A stretch of DNA of 20,606 bases from JAITVM01 sp031551135 (GTDB taxonomy: Bacteria > Bacillota > Clostridia > Lachnospirales > JAITVM01): NCBI GenBank assembly GCA_031551135.1, contig JAVBOA010000044.1, positions 1-20,606 of the forward strand, given 5' to 3'. Made by a program: the position numbers and the translations under genes. How positions within the stretch are numbered: position 1 is the first letter of the stretch; the number at the start of each line of letters is the position of its first letter. Below, piece after piece: positions 7,314 through 14,401 of the stretch. The notes under the pieces were generated by a model, which was not told where the DNA came from, did no database searches, and was given only the letters and a program-made list of their open reading frames with translations.

Positions 7314-7347
7314 AAAAAGGATACCTGTAAAAGCGTATCCTTTTTTT
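7314..7347. terminator. Factor-independent terminator between convergent genes
   Basis: AAAAAGGATAC (7314-7324) pairs perfectly with GTATCCTTTTT (7335-7345) around CTGTAAAAGC, and the T run continues to 7347. It ends the plus-strand membrane-protein gene. With its A-run on the other side it can also serve the convergent exported-protein gene, whose stop begins 5 bases away. Confidence 0.85.
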
Positions 7348-7351
7348 GCGT

Positions 7352-9502
7352 TTATGATAATTTTTTAGGGTCTGTTACAACAGTTCCCTGTCCCATTTTT
7401 GCTTTTAAATAAATTCCGTCGGCCAATTTCAAATAGAAATTTTCGTTATCTTTAAAAATATCAAACGAAATCTTATTTTGAGCCGTCGTACTGTTATCTA
7501 CTAATTTTCCTTTATACGAATAATCTTGATTAAAGCTTATATTTACGCGGTTATTTGCAAGCGTGTAAGTTCCGATTATCAATCTTTTATTACTTCCGTC
7601 TACAGAATTAATATAAATTTTGCCGTTTTTGTCCAAATAATACGCTTCATTATAAAGAGCTTTTGAGCTGTCCAAATATTGCAATGAGAATTTTGCATTC
7701 ACGAAAGATTTTTTAAGCTCATCAATTGTAAGTGCTTTGAGCGTCGGGATTACTTCTTCATTTTCTGTTAATAAAAATGTTTTGCAGAAAGCGGCAGACG
7801 GCATTTCATTATTGATATAAGAGTAATTATCTACACGGTTTTTATTGTCGGCCTGAGAGCCGTCGTATATATTAAAATACAGCTCTTTATTCACATTATC
7901 GTATTTTGCGCTCAGAATAATTGTCATGAAGATATCGGAATTTTGTTTTATAATATTTCCCAATTCAAAATTCGCATAGTACCCGTAATTATATTTATCA
8001 TTATTTACGGCAATTTTAATTTGGTTACCTTCTATATTGTAAGAGCCTTTAATTGTCTCTAAAACGTTATTTCGCATTATCGAAAGCTCAACAAGATTGT
8101 TCGGCTTAAATGCGATTTTATAATCAATATTTCCTTTTTTGAAAGAAAAAGCTTTTTCTTTGATTAATAAAGATAAATCAGCACCAGAAACATCAGACGG
8201 AATACGTTTTTTTACAAATTCATTTCCATTGCCGACAGCTAAATATTTAAGGCTCTTGGCTGTACTGCCAAACTCGCTGTAATTCTCGCTTTCAAAAGCG
8301 CCAAAAAGATTTTCATCTTTATAAGAGAAATTAATTTTCGCAGTATATTTTTTACCGCTCAAATCTTTGTAATATTCATTTCCGATAAAATAATCAGTTT
8401 GCTTGAATTCAAGATTAACAATACCGTCTGATAAGGCATATTTTCCGGAAACATTATATTCTTCAGTTTTATTCACGAATACTCCGTCGAAAGTCAGATC
8501 GCCGTAAAAATTCAAATTTGCAAATCTTGCATTCGATTCTGCTAATTTGACGGTTTTTGTTAATATTTCTTTGCTTATCGCCTGTTTAGTAGCCAAAGAA
8601 GAATTCAGTTTAAATGCTTCAAAGCTGCCCGGAATAATTTTGTATGTATAATTTCCGGCGGTTAAATAATACGAATTTGTCGAATCAATATAATCTACTG
8701 CGTAATTAAGCGCGTCTGAGCCGCTTAAATCATTTATTGTATAAGTTTTATTTATTTTGTCAATTTCATAGGATTTTACAGGCGTTAATTTAAATTCGCC
8801 GGATATCTCGTAATAACATTCTGTGATTTTGATTTTGTCGTGCGTTTTATCGTTTATCAAATACGCAACACGGTTCGGAGCAAATTGAATCCGGTTAAAA
8901 TCGGTTTTCGGGTTTTCGTTTACAATAACCCAATCTTTTGAAGTCAGAAATATTGCGGCTTGTTCACCTTTCACTGTTTTGAAAAGATTTTTTTCATCCG
9001 CCGTCGGGATTCCTAAAGTGCTGTTTCCCGTATTATCGGTATTAGAATTTATCTCAGGAAATTTACTGCTTCTTAAAGTCAATTCCAATTTATCGTCATA
9101 TATCTTTACAAAATTTTCAACTCTTACCGGGTCTTCGGAATAATCTTTTACGCTATAAAATCCGAATTTATCCGACGAATAAAATTTAGTAATTTCTAAA
9201 TTTGAGCTGTTTCCGACTATTGTGAAAATTCCTTCATAATAATTAGTTTTTTCGTTATTTTTGCAAACAATAGAAACTTTATTTCCATTAAATGTAGTCT
9301 GAACAGTAGATGGTACATCTCCCGGAACATCTGCACGAAAAACTTTTCCATTCAGCCTTTTTATTACATAATCCGAATATTCTTTTGCGCTTCGGTACGG
9401 CTCGTCGGTCGTAACATTTAGCATAATGTCCGCGAAAGCCGTTTGCATAAAAGACATCGAAAGTACTGCCGCCGAAATAAATGTAAATATTTTTTTCAAC
9501 AT
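7352..9502 (-). CDS. Large exported protein with repeated beta-rich modules
   Basis: A 716-residue secreted protein. Residues 1-24 are a Sec signal peptide (KK, hydrophobic core, AFA before DIML), probably cleaved after A24. There is no lipobox, LPXTG or SLH motif, so it is released or held non-covalently. The mature chain is strand-rich, with few cysteines. A module recurs about four times: a basic or aromatic strand, a short connector, then a strand pair of the form G-x-Y-x-(L/I)-x4-(V/I)-x-(I/L)-x-F/V. Examples are GKYALSDGIVNLEF, GSYNIEGNQIKIAV and GTYTLANNRVNISF, with a more divergent first copy ending YYEGIFTIV. This resembles lipocalin-like or META-like barrels, but I do not recognise the family. 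The start at 9502 is supported by AGGAGG 9 bases upstream; ATGs further upstream overlap or precede that site. It is monocistronic and its role is unknown. Confidence 0.82.
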   Translation of the reverse strand: MLKKIFTFISAAVLSMSFMQTAFADIMLNVTTDEPYRSAKEYSDYVIKRLNGKVFRADVPGDVPSTVQTTFNGNKVSIVCKNNEKTNYYEGIFTIVGNSSNLEITKFYSSDKFGFYSVKDYSEDPVRVENFVKIYDDKLELTLRSSKFPEINSNTDNTGNSTLGIPTADEKNLFKTVKGEQAAIFLTSKDWVIVNENPKTDFNRIQFAPNRVAYLINDKTHDKIKITECYYEISGEFKLTPVKSYEIDKINKTYTINDLSGSDALNYAVDYIDSTNSYYLTAGNYTYKIIPGSFEAFKLNSSLATKQAISKEILTKTVKLAESNARFANLNFYGDLTFDGVFVNKTEEYNVSGKYALSDGIVNLEFKQTDYFIGNEYYKDLSGKKYTAKINFSYKDENLFGAFESENYSEFGSTAKSLKYLAVGNGNEFVKKRIPSDVSGADLSLLIKEKAFSFKKGNIDYKIAFKPNNLVELSIMRNNVLETIKGSYNIEGNQIKIAVNNDKYNYGYYANFELGNIIKQNSDIFMTIILSAKYDNVNKELYFNIYDGSQADNKNRVDNYSYINNEMPSAAFCKTFLLTENEEVIPTLKALTIDELKKSFVNAKFSLQYLDSSKALYNEAYYLDKNGKIYINSVDGSNKRLIIGTYTLANNRVNISFNQDYSYKGKLVDNSTTAQNKISFDIFKDNENFYLKLADGIYLKAKMGQGTVVTDPKKLS

Positions 9503-9532
9503 ATTAATCATCCTCCTAAAAATCATATACAA

Positions 9533-9785
9533 TCAAGATTTCTGCTTAAATTCATATACGGAAAATTTCTACAAAAAGTTTTATATTTCGTATTAGAAAT
9601 ATTATTTGATATCAAACCGTAATAAAACAGGAATTTTTCGGAAAATTAAAATATTTTGAAAATATTAAATTCATTTTTAATTTTTCAACTTACAAAGCAA
9701 TGATATTCATTTTCATTATTATGATGAAAATTGACCAATAAATTTAGTAAAAATGCCGAAAGTTTATAATAATTAACAAAATCGA
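9533..9785. other. AT-rich divergent intergenic region
   Basis: This part of the 362-base gap between the exported-protein gene and gntR has no open frame I can support. It contains the perfect AT inverted repeat AATATTTT-G-AAAATATT (9650-9666) and a stretch loosely like a Fur box (9702-9720, about 14 of 19 by eye). The promoter of the minus-strand gene must lie here, but no strong -35/-10 pair was recognised. The gntR promoter starts just beyond, at 9786. Confidence 0.4.
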
Positions 9786-9847
9786 TTGACATTTAACTCA
9801 TAAAGTTTTACAATCAACTTGAATACAAGAACACAAGAACTCAAGTT
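9786..9847 (+). promoter_or_regulatory. gntR/ABC operon promoter with GntR-type operator
   Basis: TTGACA (9786-9791), 17 bases, then TACAAT (9809-9814) form a near-perfect sigma-A promoter. From the expected transcription start onward lies CTTGaataCAAG (9818-9829), with the CTTG/CAAG half-sites and TACAAG core typical of FadR/GntR-family operators. It is nested in a larger inverted repeat AACTTGA (9816-9822) / TCAAGTT (9841-9847), with extra CAAG copies between. The placement suggests repression by the GntR protein encoded next, relieved by a pectin-derived acid. Confidence 0.75.
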
Positions 9848-9864
9848 TAAATAATTTTTATTTT

Positions 9865-10629
9865 ATGGAGGTGGTCTTCATCGCCGTTGACCTCAATTCA
9901 GCCCTTGTATCTAACCGTTCAGTGAGCGGCGACGTATATGAAGTGCTAAAGAGCGATATCATTAATTTGGTACTAAAACCGGGGCAGTATATAAGCGAAA
10001 ACGAAATCGCTAAACTTTTTAATATATCTCGAACCCCTGTTAAATCGGCTTTCCTCAGGCTGATGTCTGAAGGATTTATTGAAATTAAACCGCAGAGAGG
10101 TACATATGTAACACTGTTAGATTTGGAGATGATAAAGCAAATAATCTACCTTAGAACAGTTGTAGAAACGGATGTATTTTTCACTGCAATTGATCTTATG
10201 AATGACGATATGCTGGAAATGATTAACAAAAATTTGACAGAACAGAAAAACCTAATGGATACAGCCGACTTTGCTCCTTCATCATTTTATAAACTGGACA
10301 GCGAATTTCATTCTATGATTTACGATTATATTGGAAGACAAAAATTGTGGGAGATGATTCAAGGTCTGCAAGTGTTTTACACCAGATTCAGAATGCTTGA
10401 TATAGTAGCGACCAGTTCCTTTGGGACTATTTATCAGGAGCATTTGGAGATGTATAAACACATAGATTCTAAAGATAAAGCAGCGTTAAAAAATGACCTA
10501 AACAATCATTTAAGCGGTAACTTAAAAAGGCTTAACCATAGAATAAAGGATGAATTTTCGGAATACTTTACCACGGAATCCACTAATAATAGTAATTTAC
10601 AAAACCACATCACAAGGAGGAATATTTAA
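9865..10629 (+). CDS. GntR-family regulator, FadR/FCD subfamily
   Basis: A 254-residue regulator from the ATG at 9865. The winged helix spans about 20-85: VYEVLKSDIINLVLKPGQYI, then SENEIAKLFNISRTPVKSAFLRL as HTH, then the wing GFIEIKPQRGTYV. The C-terminal all-helical FCD domain (about 90-235) keeps the metal/ligand pattern D145, H149 (SEFHSMI), H193 (QEHLEMYKH) and H215 (NHLSG). FCD regulators commonly respond to uronates and other organic acids, which fits the pectin genes downstream. The stop overlaps the ATG of the binding-protein gene by one base. Oddity: the only good SD (GGAGGTGG, 9867-9874) lies inside the first codons. The codon with proper spacing is ATC at 9880, so translation may really start there and give 249 residues. 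Confidence 0.88.
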   Translation: MEVVFIAVDLNSALVSNRSVSGDVYEVLKSDIINLVLKPGQYISENEIAKLFNISRTPVKSAFLRLMSEGFIEIKPQRGTYVTLLDLEMIKQIIYLRTVVETDVFFTAIDLMNDDMLEMINKNLTEQKNLMDTADFAPSSFYKLDSEFHSMIYDYIGRQKLWEMIQGLQVFYTRFRMLDIVATSSFGTIYQEHLEMYKHIDSKDKAALKNDLNNHLSGNLKRLNHRIKDEFSEYFTTESTNNSNLQNHITRRNI

Positions 10630-11990
10630 TGAAAAAATTTATGAAAATTTTTGCTTTAACAATGTCAATAGCTATGTTTGCAACAGGATGTCAGTCTTCC
10701 GGTCAGCCGGCAGCAACAACTGCATCGGCAGAAAATTCTGCTAAGACGGAAGCCTCAACGGCAGCAGAAAACGACAAACCGGTTACTTTAAAATTTTCTT
10801 GGTGGGGTTCTGACAGCCGTCACGAAGCAATGCAAAAGGTTGCTGACTTATACACTGCAAAACATCCGAATGTAACAATCGAAACAGAATACGGTGCTTT
10901 TGATGGTTGGCAGCAAAAAGTATTGACTCAGCTTGCCGGAAAAACAGAGGCCGATGTTATGCAAGTCAACTACAACTGGGTACATTCTTTTGGTAAAGGA
11001 AAAAATATTTTTGCAGATCTCAAAACTTTACCGGGTGTAGATTTAAGCAACTGGGATCAATCGCAAATTGATTCTATGACTGTTGATGGTCAAGTTGCTG
11101 CTGTTCCGCACGGCGTTACAGCAAGAGCAAATTTCTATAACAAAGCACTTTTTGAAGCAGCAGGCGTATCTTATCCAGCAACATACGAAGAAATAATAGC
11201 CGCAGGAAAAGCAATTGGCAAAGATAACACTGCAACAGGTGCAGAAAATAAATATGTTCTTACAAATATCGGAAAAGTTTCGACTGATCTATACATAGCA
11301 CAGATGCTATTCAACAGAACAGGCAAAGTAATGCAAGAAAACGGAACAATGAACTATACTATCGACGAAGTAAAGGATATTTTCAGTATTTACAAATCCT
11401 TTGAAGATGCAGCTGCGTTCCCAACTTTGCAACAAGAAGATTCAATTCAAAATGAATCCAATCCGGTTTGGACTGCCGGCAATAGCGGAAGTGTTTACGA
11501 ATGGGTTGGTACTGCTGATAAATATTTAAATTCATACAAGGGCGGCGAAGCAAAAGACGAAATCAGTGTTGCTCCTTGGGTTACAGAAAAAGCAGGCGAT
11601 GTTGTAAAAGTATTTGTTAAACCAAGCTTAGGTTACGCTATTTCCAGAAACTGCAAAAATCCGGAAGTAGCGGCTGATTTCTTGAATTTCATGTTTACTG
11701 ATAAAGAAGCAATCGAAGCACTCGGCACAAGCCTTGGTGTTTCCAGTAATAAAGTTTCGAGACAAGTGCAAGAAGAAAACAGCATGATAAAAGGCGCTAT
11801 GAAAGAAGGATATGATTTGCTTGCTAAATACGAACAAGTAACTCTCGATCCATATTTCGAAGATGAGAATGTTAGGGGCAAAAGATATGATGTAATCGAA
11901 GCTTTCCGTTCAGGAAGCATTACCCTTGAACAAGCTGCCAGCGACTACATCACAAAACAACAAACGGAGCTTGACAAACTCTATAAATAA
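10629..11990 (+). CDS. ABC transporter sugar-binding lipoprotein
   Basis: A 453-residue extracellular solute-binding protein (family 1). It has a lipoprotein signal peptide with lipobox ATGC and lipidated C21, followed by a Ser/Ala/Thr-rich linker (22-50). The mature domain begins KFSWWGSDSRHEAMQKVADLY, then HPNVTIETEYGAFDGWQQKVLTQLAGKTEADVMQV, a standard N-lobe pattern. Trp- and Tyr-rich stretches (NYNWVHSF, YEWVGTADKY) are suited to stacking on sugar rings. The C-terminal lobe includes GYAISRNCKNPEVAADFLNF. AAGGAGG precedes the ATG by 8 bases. It is co-transcribed with gntR and both permeases. The cargo is inferred to be an oligogalacturonide or rhamnogalacturonan fragment from the GH28/GH105 genes downstream, not from the protein itself. 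Confidence 0.92.
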   Translation: MKKFMKIFALTMSIAMFATGCQSSGQPAATTASAENSAKTEASTAAENDKPVTLKFSWWGSDSRHEAMQKVADLYTAKHPNVTIETEYGAFDGWQQKVLTQLAGKTEADVMQVNYNWVHSFGKGKNIFADLKTLPGVDLSNWDQSQIDSMTVDGQVAAVPHGVTARANFYNKALFEAAGVSYPATYEEIIAAGKAIGKDNTATGAENKYVLTNIGKVSTDLYIAQMLFNRTGKVMQENGTMNYTIDEVKDIFSIYKSFEDAAAFPTLQQEDSIQNESNPVWTAGNSGSVYEWVGTADKYLNSYKGGEAKDEISVAPWVTEKAGDVVKVFVKPSLGYAISRNCKNPEVAADFLNFMFTDKEAIEALGTSLGVSSNKVSRQVQEENSMIKGAMKEGYDLLAKYEQVTLDPYFEDENVRGKRYDVIEAFRSGSITLEQAASDYITKQQTELDKLYK

Positions 11991-12871
11991 TGACAGCCTC
12001 TAAAAAGAAGATAAACTGGATGCTCTATCTGCTATTGGCCCCATGGTTTTTCGGGTTTCTGGTTTTCAAGGTTTATCCAATTGTAACGTCCTTTATCACA
12101 AGCCTGATGTATCAGCCTATTATCGGCGACCCGGAGTTTATCGGGTTTCAGAATTATATTGAAATTTTTACATCAGATGATACATTCAGACAGTCCGTGG
12201 TTGCTACAATGAAATATGTCTTAATCGGTACGCCTTGTGTATTAATAGTATCCTTTGTTGTAGCATTTGTACTGAACTTTAAATTAAAAGGTGTAAACTT
12301 TTTCAGAACAGCGTATTACATTCCGTCTATTTTAGGCGGAAATGTAGCTGTATCCATATTATGGGTCATGCTCTTTAACGTAAATGGTCCGGTGAATTCT
12401 GTTCTTTCGGTTTTCGGAATCGAAGCAATCAGCTGGCTAAAAGATCCGACCTATGCTGTTTTTGTACTGATTATTTTAAAAACATGGCAGTTTGGTTCGA
12501 CCATGTTGATATTTTTATCAGCTTTGCAGAATGTGTCACAGTCTCTTTATGAGGCTGCGGCACTGGATGGAGCGTCAAAAATCAGGATGTTGTTTTCCAT
12601 AACACTTCCTATAATAACACCGATGGTTTTGTTCAACACCGTCAATGTTTTGGTTAAGGCGTTTCAAGAGTTCAACTCGGCTTATCTTATTACAAAAGGC
12701 GGACCAAACCATGCCACATATTTTTTAAATGTATATATTTATGATGAAGCCTTTATTAGGGGTAACTATGGCTATGCCAGCGCATTGACATGGATATTGC
12801 TCATAATAATCGGAATTTTGACGGCAACTATTTTTTCGTCATCAAGATACTGGGCGTTCTATAATGATTAG
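11990..12871 (+). CDS. ABC sugar transporter permease 1 (CUT1 type)
   Basis: A 293-residue membrane protein with six predicted helices, of the UgpA/LplB type. The first segment is MLYLLLAPWFFGFLVFKVYP. The cytoplasmic EAA loop EAAALDGASKIRMLFSITLP (188-207) is the docking site for the ATPase, with the expected EAA, G194 and LP. The ATG overlaps the binding-protein stop (TAATG), giving translational coupling; no strong separate SD is visible. It pairs with the next permease. No ATPase gene is in the window, so it probably uses a shared MsmX/MsmK-type subunit. Confidence 0.93.
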   Translation: MTASKKKINWMLYLLLAPWFFGFLVFKVYPIVTSFITSLMYQPIIGDPEFIGFQNYIEIFTSDDTFRQSVVATMKYVLIGTPCVLIVSFVVAFVLNFKLKGVNFFRTAYYIPSILGGNVAVSILWVMLFNVNGPVNSVLSVFGIEAISWLKDPTYAVFVLIILKTWQFGSTMLIFLSALQNVSQSLYEAAALDGASKIRMLFSITLPIITPMVLFNTVNVLVKAFQEFNSAYLITKGGPNHATYFLNVYIYDEAFIRGNYGYASALTWILLIIIGILTATIFSSSRYWAFYND

Positions 12872-12882
12872 GGAGGGATAAT

Positions 12883-13737
12883 ATGGACGACCAAGCGTTT
12901 AAGCTAAACGCAAACACAATAATCAGGTATGTTGTTCTGGTTGGTGTGGGTATAATCCTGATTTATCCTTTGCTTTGGATGGTAGGCTCATCTTTTAAGG
13001 ATAACATGGATATTTTCGGCAATTTAAATATTTTGCCGCCGGCCGGAAAGTGGAATTTTCAAAATATTAAAGACGCATGGCAGATTTCAGAGAAACACAC
13101 AATTTGGTATTATTTTTGGAATACGATGAAATTCCTGATACCAAAGACGCTGTTTACAATTATATCCTGTACTATAACAGCTTATGTTGTTGCAAGAAAG
13201 AGCTTCTTTGGTAAAAAATTCGTTTTTACCGCTATCATTGTAACATTGCTTATGCCCGAACTGGCATTTCGTATACCTCTTTATCTCTTGTTCAGAGATA
13301 TGGGTTTGTTGAATAAATATGCCGCATTGTACATTCAAGATATTTTTGCGGTATCCTCGTTCTTTATATTCATGGAAATCCAGTTTATGAGAACCATACC
13401 CAAAGAACTTGATGAAGCGTCAATTATTGATGGCTGCAACGACTTGCAAACTTTGCTTTATGTTATTGTACCTGTACTAAAACCAATTATTATTACTGTA
13501 GGTTTGCTGTGTTTTATGTGGGGAATGAACGACTTTCAAGGTCCGCTCATCTATCTCAATAACGATAAGACTGTTCTATCGATTATTCTAAAACAACAAC
13601 TCGATGGTGATAATATGATTATATACGGTAAAATATTTGCAGCGGCCGTAATGGGATTGATGCCTATGGTTTGTATTTTCTTTGCAGGCTCCAAATTTTT
13701 TGTGGACGGTGTTGCTAATACCGGCGGAAAAGAATAA
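12883..13737 (+). CDS. ABC sugar transporter permease 2 (CUT1 type)
   Basis: A 284-residue partner permease of the UgpE/LplC type. It has six membrane helices, a periplasm-facing segment after helix 1 (SSFKDNMDIFGNLNILPP), and an EAA loop reading DEASIIDGCNDLQTLLYVIVP (177-197). Here the family's usual EAA is EAS and DG is retained at 183-184; this variation is common. GGGAGG precedes the ATG with an 11-base gap from the previous stop. It is the last gene before a terminator hairpin and assembles with permease 1 in the cytoplasmic membrane. Confidence 0.93.
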   Translation: MDDQAFKLNANTIIRYVVLVGVGIILIYPLLWMVGSSFKDNMDIFGNLNILPPAGKWNFQNIKDAWQISEKHTIWYYFWNTMKFLIPKTLFTIISCTITAYVVARKSFFGKKFVFTAIIVTLLMPELAFRIPLYLLFRDMGLLNKYAALYIQDIFAVSSFFIFMEIQFMRTIPKELDEASIIDGCNDLQTLLYVIVPVLKPIIITVGLLCFMWGMNDFQGPLIYLNNDKTVLSIILKQQLDGDNMIIYGKIFAAAVMGLMPMVCIFFAGSKFFVDGVANTGGKE

Positions 13738-13745
13738 AATTTTTC

Positions 13746-13777
13746 AAAAGAGCTGCAACGCCGGTTGCGGCTCTTTT
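13746..13777 (+). terminator. Terminator hairpin after the ABC transporter genes
   Basis: AAAAGAGCTGCAAC (13746-13759) and GTTGCGGCTCTTTT (13764-13777) form a 14-bp stem with one U-G wobble and a GCCG tetraloop. The U tract is only four bases, then TATACTATTT, so termination may be partial. That would allow some read-through into the GH28/GH105 genes while keeping transporter transcripts more abundant. Confidence 0.75.
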
Positions 13778-13800
13778 ATACTATTTGCATTTTAAAAGAA

Positions 13801-13855
13801 AGAAAAAAATATTTCATACCATTTTCATTATAAAGGATAGAAAAAAATATTTCAT
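13801..13855. repeat. Two identical 17-base direct repeats
   Basis: AGAAAAAAATATTTCAT occurs at 13801-13817 and again at 13839-13855, 38 bases apart from start to start. A degenerate third relative (TGAAAAAATTTTTC) follows within 13879-13892. They lie in the 189-base gap between the transporter terminator and the RDD gene. The low complexity makes local slippage possible; a regulatory role is unproven. Confidence 0.5.
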
Positions 13856-13865
13856 TTCGCGCTTG

Positions 13866-13925
13866 AAACGTTGCGCTGTGAAAAAATTTTTCTCTATATA
13901 TATCAAAATAGAAATAATATTATTA
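13866..13925 (+). repeat. ~60-bp dispersed repeat, copy 1 (before the RDD/GH28/GH105 block)
   Basis: This stretch runs from AAACG through an A6/T5 tract, then CTATATATATCAAAATAGAAATA and TATTATTA. It aligns with 17107-17163 at roughly 80% identity by eye, with a few 1-2 base gaps. Copy 1 ends 41 bases before the RDD start codon. The shared TATATA could be a promoter element, but a matching -35 is not shared by both copies. Confidence 0.6.
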
Positions 13926-13966
13926 GAAATTCGCCCTAATTACGAAACGGCAAGGAGAGTTTTTTT

Positions 13967-14401
13967 ATGATGATTATTATGCGAATTATTGCCCAATTAA
14001 TAGATATGATTGTTTTCTTTCTTCTTTTCGGAGGAGCGTTTAAGTATCTGAACCCTGTTTTCCTTAGTCTTTTTAATTCTCCGACTGTCAGTGCATTGCT
14101 AATCCTTGCTTCACTAATTATATTTTATTCAATCCTGCAATATCCGTTTTTGAAAGTAAATCAAACAATTGGAAAAGCCTTTTGTTCTCTGAAAATCGAA
14201 TCAACAAATCCAAACAGACCATTAACTGTATCGATTTTAATACAGCGGGAGCTTTTTGCAAAAATAATTTCATGCTTTATTACCTGTGTTCCGGTATTTT
14301 TTAAAAAAGAAGGCTGGCATGAAATTGTTTCGGAAACGAAAGTTGTACGAGCCGCAAGAAATACAGCTCAAAAGGAGTTAAATGATGACAAAAGATTATA
14401 G
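13967..14401 (+). CDS. RDD-family small membrane protein
   Basis: A 144-residue protein with two to three membrane segments (about 6-30 and 40-58, and a weaker one at 102-117). The RDD pattern is readable: RIIAQLID near the N-terminus (first R and D), QTIGKAFCSLKIES as the family's 'GrTlGKrllgirv' stretch, then IQRELFAKII and a C-terminal GWHEIVSETKVV. The last replaces the usual 'lHDrlagTvVv', with HD changed to HE. AAGGAG lies 9 bases before the ATG. It overlaps the start of the GH28 gene by 20 bases, so it belongs to the pectin-degradation operon. RDD proteins are poorly understood (some are proposed ion antiporters or transport accessories), so no specific role is claimed. Confidence 0.78.
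   Translation: MMIIMRIIAQLIDMIVFFLLFGGAFKYLNPVFLSLFNSPTVSALLILASLIIFYSILQYPFLKVNQTIGKAFCSLKIESTNPNRPLTVSILIQRELFAKIISCFITCVPVFFKKEGWHEIVSETKVVRAARNTAQKELNDDKRL

Noticed and set aside
9702..9720. Fur-box-like GATATTCATTTTCATTATT
   Set aside because: About 14 of 19 positions fit the consensus, but the region is almost pure A/T and the site is about 200 bases from the exported-protein start, with no iron-related gene nearby; chance is likely.
11633..11920. Minus-strand frames within the solute-binding protein gene
   Set aside because: Two overlapping frames are antisense to a clear lipoprotein gene, with no ribosome binding site or recognisable product.
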